Assembly (NCBI RefSeq): GCF_000520995.1
Contig: NZ_JACA01000005.1
Span: 1 to 64,000 of the forward strand
Source: Aquimarina macrocephali JAMB N27
GTDB taxonomy: Bacteria; Bacteroidota; Bacteroidia; Flavobacteriales; Flavobacteriaceae
DNA length: 64,000 nt
Direction of reading: 5' to 3'
Positions 62,674 through 64,000 of the stretch are shown one piece after another. The number at the start of each line of letters is the position of its first letter. The stretch's first letter is position 1. The notes under the pieces are model-generated. The model worked only from the letters and a program-made list of their open reading frames with translations, ran no database searches and had not been told where the DNA came from. Position numbers and translations under genes: made by a program.

Positions 62674-64000
62674 ATGAAAAAGATAGTTTATATACTTTTT
62701 ACGACTTTTTTCTTATTATTAGGAACCTCTGGTATTGCTCAAAGTTATGAGCTTACAATAGGAGGATATGTTGGAGATGGTAGCCCTGGAACAAGTTGTG
62801 GTTCTGGCTCCAAAGGGTTGCAATATATAGAAGCAACATATGCAAATGGAACGAAAACAAGAATTTTTGACCCGGGAGTGTATGAGAATAAACCTTTAGT
62901 AATGACCCCGGTTACTTTTAATGAAAACAATAAAATTGTACACTTACGTTTTCATACAAATAAACGAAGAAGAAACTCAATAGGTAATTGTAAATCTAAA
63001 CGAAGAGATGGTAATATTAATATTACTGGATGTTATTATAGAGATTACAATTTTAGTGAGTTTTCACCAACTCCATCTGCTGTACCTGGAAATGCTATTA
63101 TAAATGTACGACCCATTATTACATTAAATACTTCTGCAGTTTCTGATATTATAGGATATGAAGATTCGTTTGAAGTAACTGCAACTGCCGGATTTAATAC
63201 TGGAGTTTATAAATGGCAATATCAATTATCGTCTGGTGCTGTTAATCCTAATGGCACATGGCAAAATATTCCTTTGCCAGCAATACCAAATGTATTTAGA
63301 GCAATACCACAGGATTTTTTACCAAAATCCGCAATAGGGCAAAATATATATTTTAGGATTTTACCCTGTGCAGATAAACCATCAGAAAATATTGTTAGCT
63401 TTAGATTGCGAAGATCTGCGCCTCATATTGTTTCACCTCCAACAACTACAGATGTTAGTTGTTATGATAGTATTGATGGCGAAGTAAGAGTAACTTTTGA
63501 CAGAGCATTAGAACCAGGAGATAATTTGGGAATAGCTGTAAGCGATATGTCAAGGCCAATAGGAACTGATCCAGATGGTAATACAATTTATGCTGCTGTA
63601 AAATCATATTCTAATATTTCACTTGATGGGACTAACAGCTACGTTTTAACAGGGCTTCCACCTAGTACTGCCGGTTTTAAATTAGATATGATAGGAGGGT
63701 ATAACGGATTTGTATATTACACAGGAGATACAAGTCATACGGCTATTGTAAATATAAATAAACCTACCCCGGTTTCTTTTGAAGTTACAGAAATCGTAGA
63801 TGTATGGTGTAATGATGGTGATACAGATATTAATAATAATACTGATGGAGAAATACATCTAAGTGCGGCTGGAGGTGGTACGGGACAATATGAATATGCT
63901 ATAAAAGAAGCAGGAGCATCCTCTTTAACATGGCTACCTTTTGTAAATGCTAGTACCCATATTATAACAGGTTTAAAACCGGTTACTTATGAAGTGCAGG
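62674..64000 (+). CDS. Secreted protein with SprB-like repeats (3' partial)
   Basis: The frame runs from ATG at 62674 to the window end without a stop (442 codons). Signal peptide (YILFTTFFLLLGTSGIAQ). The first 250 residues are of unknown fold with scattered cysteines. From about base 63457 repeats with the SprB pattern appear: SCYDSIDGEVRVTFDRALEPGDNLGIAVSD, and then VWCNDGDTDINNNTDGEIHLSAAGGGTGQYEYAIKEAG (cysteine, D-G-E-I, aromatic Y-x-Y). SprB-type proteins are large gliding adhesins or surface proteins exported by the type IX secretion system; a T9SS C-terminal domain would lie beyond the window. Confidence 0.85.
   Translation, partial: MKKIVYILFTTFFLLLGTSGIAQSYELTIGGYVGDGSPGTSCGSGSKGLQYIEATYANGTKTRIFDPGVYENKPLVMTPVTFNENNKIVHLRFHTNKRRRNSIGNCKSKRRDGNINITGCYYRDYNFSEFSPTPSAVPGNAIINVRPIITLNTSAVSDIIGYEDSFEVTATAGFNTGVYKWQYQLSSGAVNPNGTWQNIPLPAIPNVFRAIPQDFLPKSAIGQNIYFRILPCADKPSENIVSFRLRRSAPHIVSPPTTTDVSCYDSIDGEVRVTFDRALEPGDNLGIAVSDMSRPIGTDPDGNTIYAAVKSYSNISLDGTNSYVLTGLPPSTAGFKLDMIGGYNGFVYYTGDTSHTAIVNINKPTPVSFEVTEIVDVWCNDGDTDINNNTDGEIHLSAAGGGTGQYEYAIKEAGASSLTWLPFVNASTHIITGLKPVTYEVQ

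Noticed and set aside
1-64000. tRNA, rRNA or CRISPR arrays
   Set aside because: No cloverleaf-like GC-rich segments, rRNA motifs or regularly spaced repeats were found by eye; the three 20-base copies near 33-35 kb are too far apart and unevenly spaced for CRISPR.

Overview
The window looks like a chromosomal segment of a marine Flavobacteriaceae member (Bacteroidota), possibly Aquimarina or a close relative; the genus is a guess. The DNA is AT-rich. Shine-Dalgarno sites are nearly absent, and promoters fit the Bacteroidota pattern (TTTG about 19 bases before TAnnTTTG, best seen before the S6-S18-L9 ribosomal genes). The protein families are typical of the group: LptD-type outer-membrane assembly protein, Oar-like TonB-dependent receptor, DUF3822, SprB-like repeats, an RprXY-like two-component pair and an RHS toxin tail.

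Bases 1-5144 are accessory DNA. They hold the C-terminal end of an RHS polymorphic toxin with a HExxH metallopeptidase-like tip, an overlapping membrane protein that may be its immunity protein, a staphylococcal-nuclease-like protein, an XRE regulator divergent from a broken mobile-element primase/helicase gene, and a truncated IS4-type transposase fused back-to-back to it. A MORN-type protein and repeat-rich intergenic DNA follow. Bases 5145-7905 carry a beta-barrel/S41-protease gene pair, a cupin and a ferredoxin.

Bases 8094-32593 are mostly envelope and housekeeping genes: ridA, lptD, amidase, MCE protein, a split Fe-S oxidoreductase with a HAD-like gene between its two parts, a GH3/beta-lactamase fusion, an aldo-keto reductase, rsmD, a DUF3822/pilin-like pair, a RecD-like helicase, a KdsB-KdnB fusion for modified Kdo, an acyltransferase, yebC, pterin dehydratase, maf and a UbiA-type prenyltransferase. 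A small gene at 30760-30921 (minus strand) encodes a 53-residue double-glycine-leader peptide with four cysteines.

Bases 32600-37000 form a signalling locus: histidine kinase, response regulator, two paralogous small secreted proteins and a lipoprotein with an HEIFH motif. A nearly identical 20-base sequence occurs three times in its untranslated regions. Then come rlmH, nadC and a YihY-family protein, three chalcone-isomerase-like paralogues interleaved with a DUF2147 protein, priA, a LytTR regulator, rpsF-rpsR-rplI, a TonB-dependent receptor, an M20 peptidase, a DUF6495-like protein, a MacB-type permease, hisS and a small lipoprotein.

The last 8 kb (55850 to the window end) is a tightly coupled operon of three very large secreted proteins: a 1579-residue protein of unknown function, a 693-residue fibronectin-type-III protein and a protein with SprB-like repeats that runs off the window. 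With the fused Kdo enzyme, the GG-leader peptide and the two-component/secreted-protein locus, this operon is the most promising place for new biology. No tRNA, rRNA or CRISPR array was seen.
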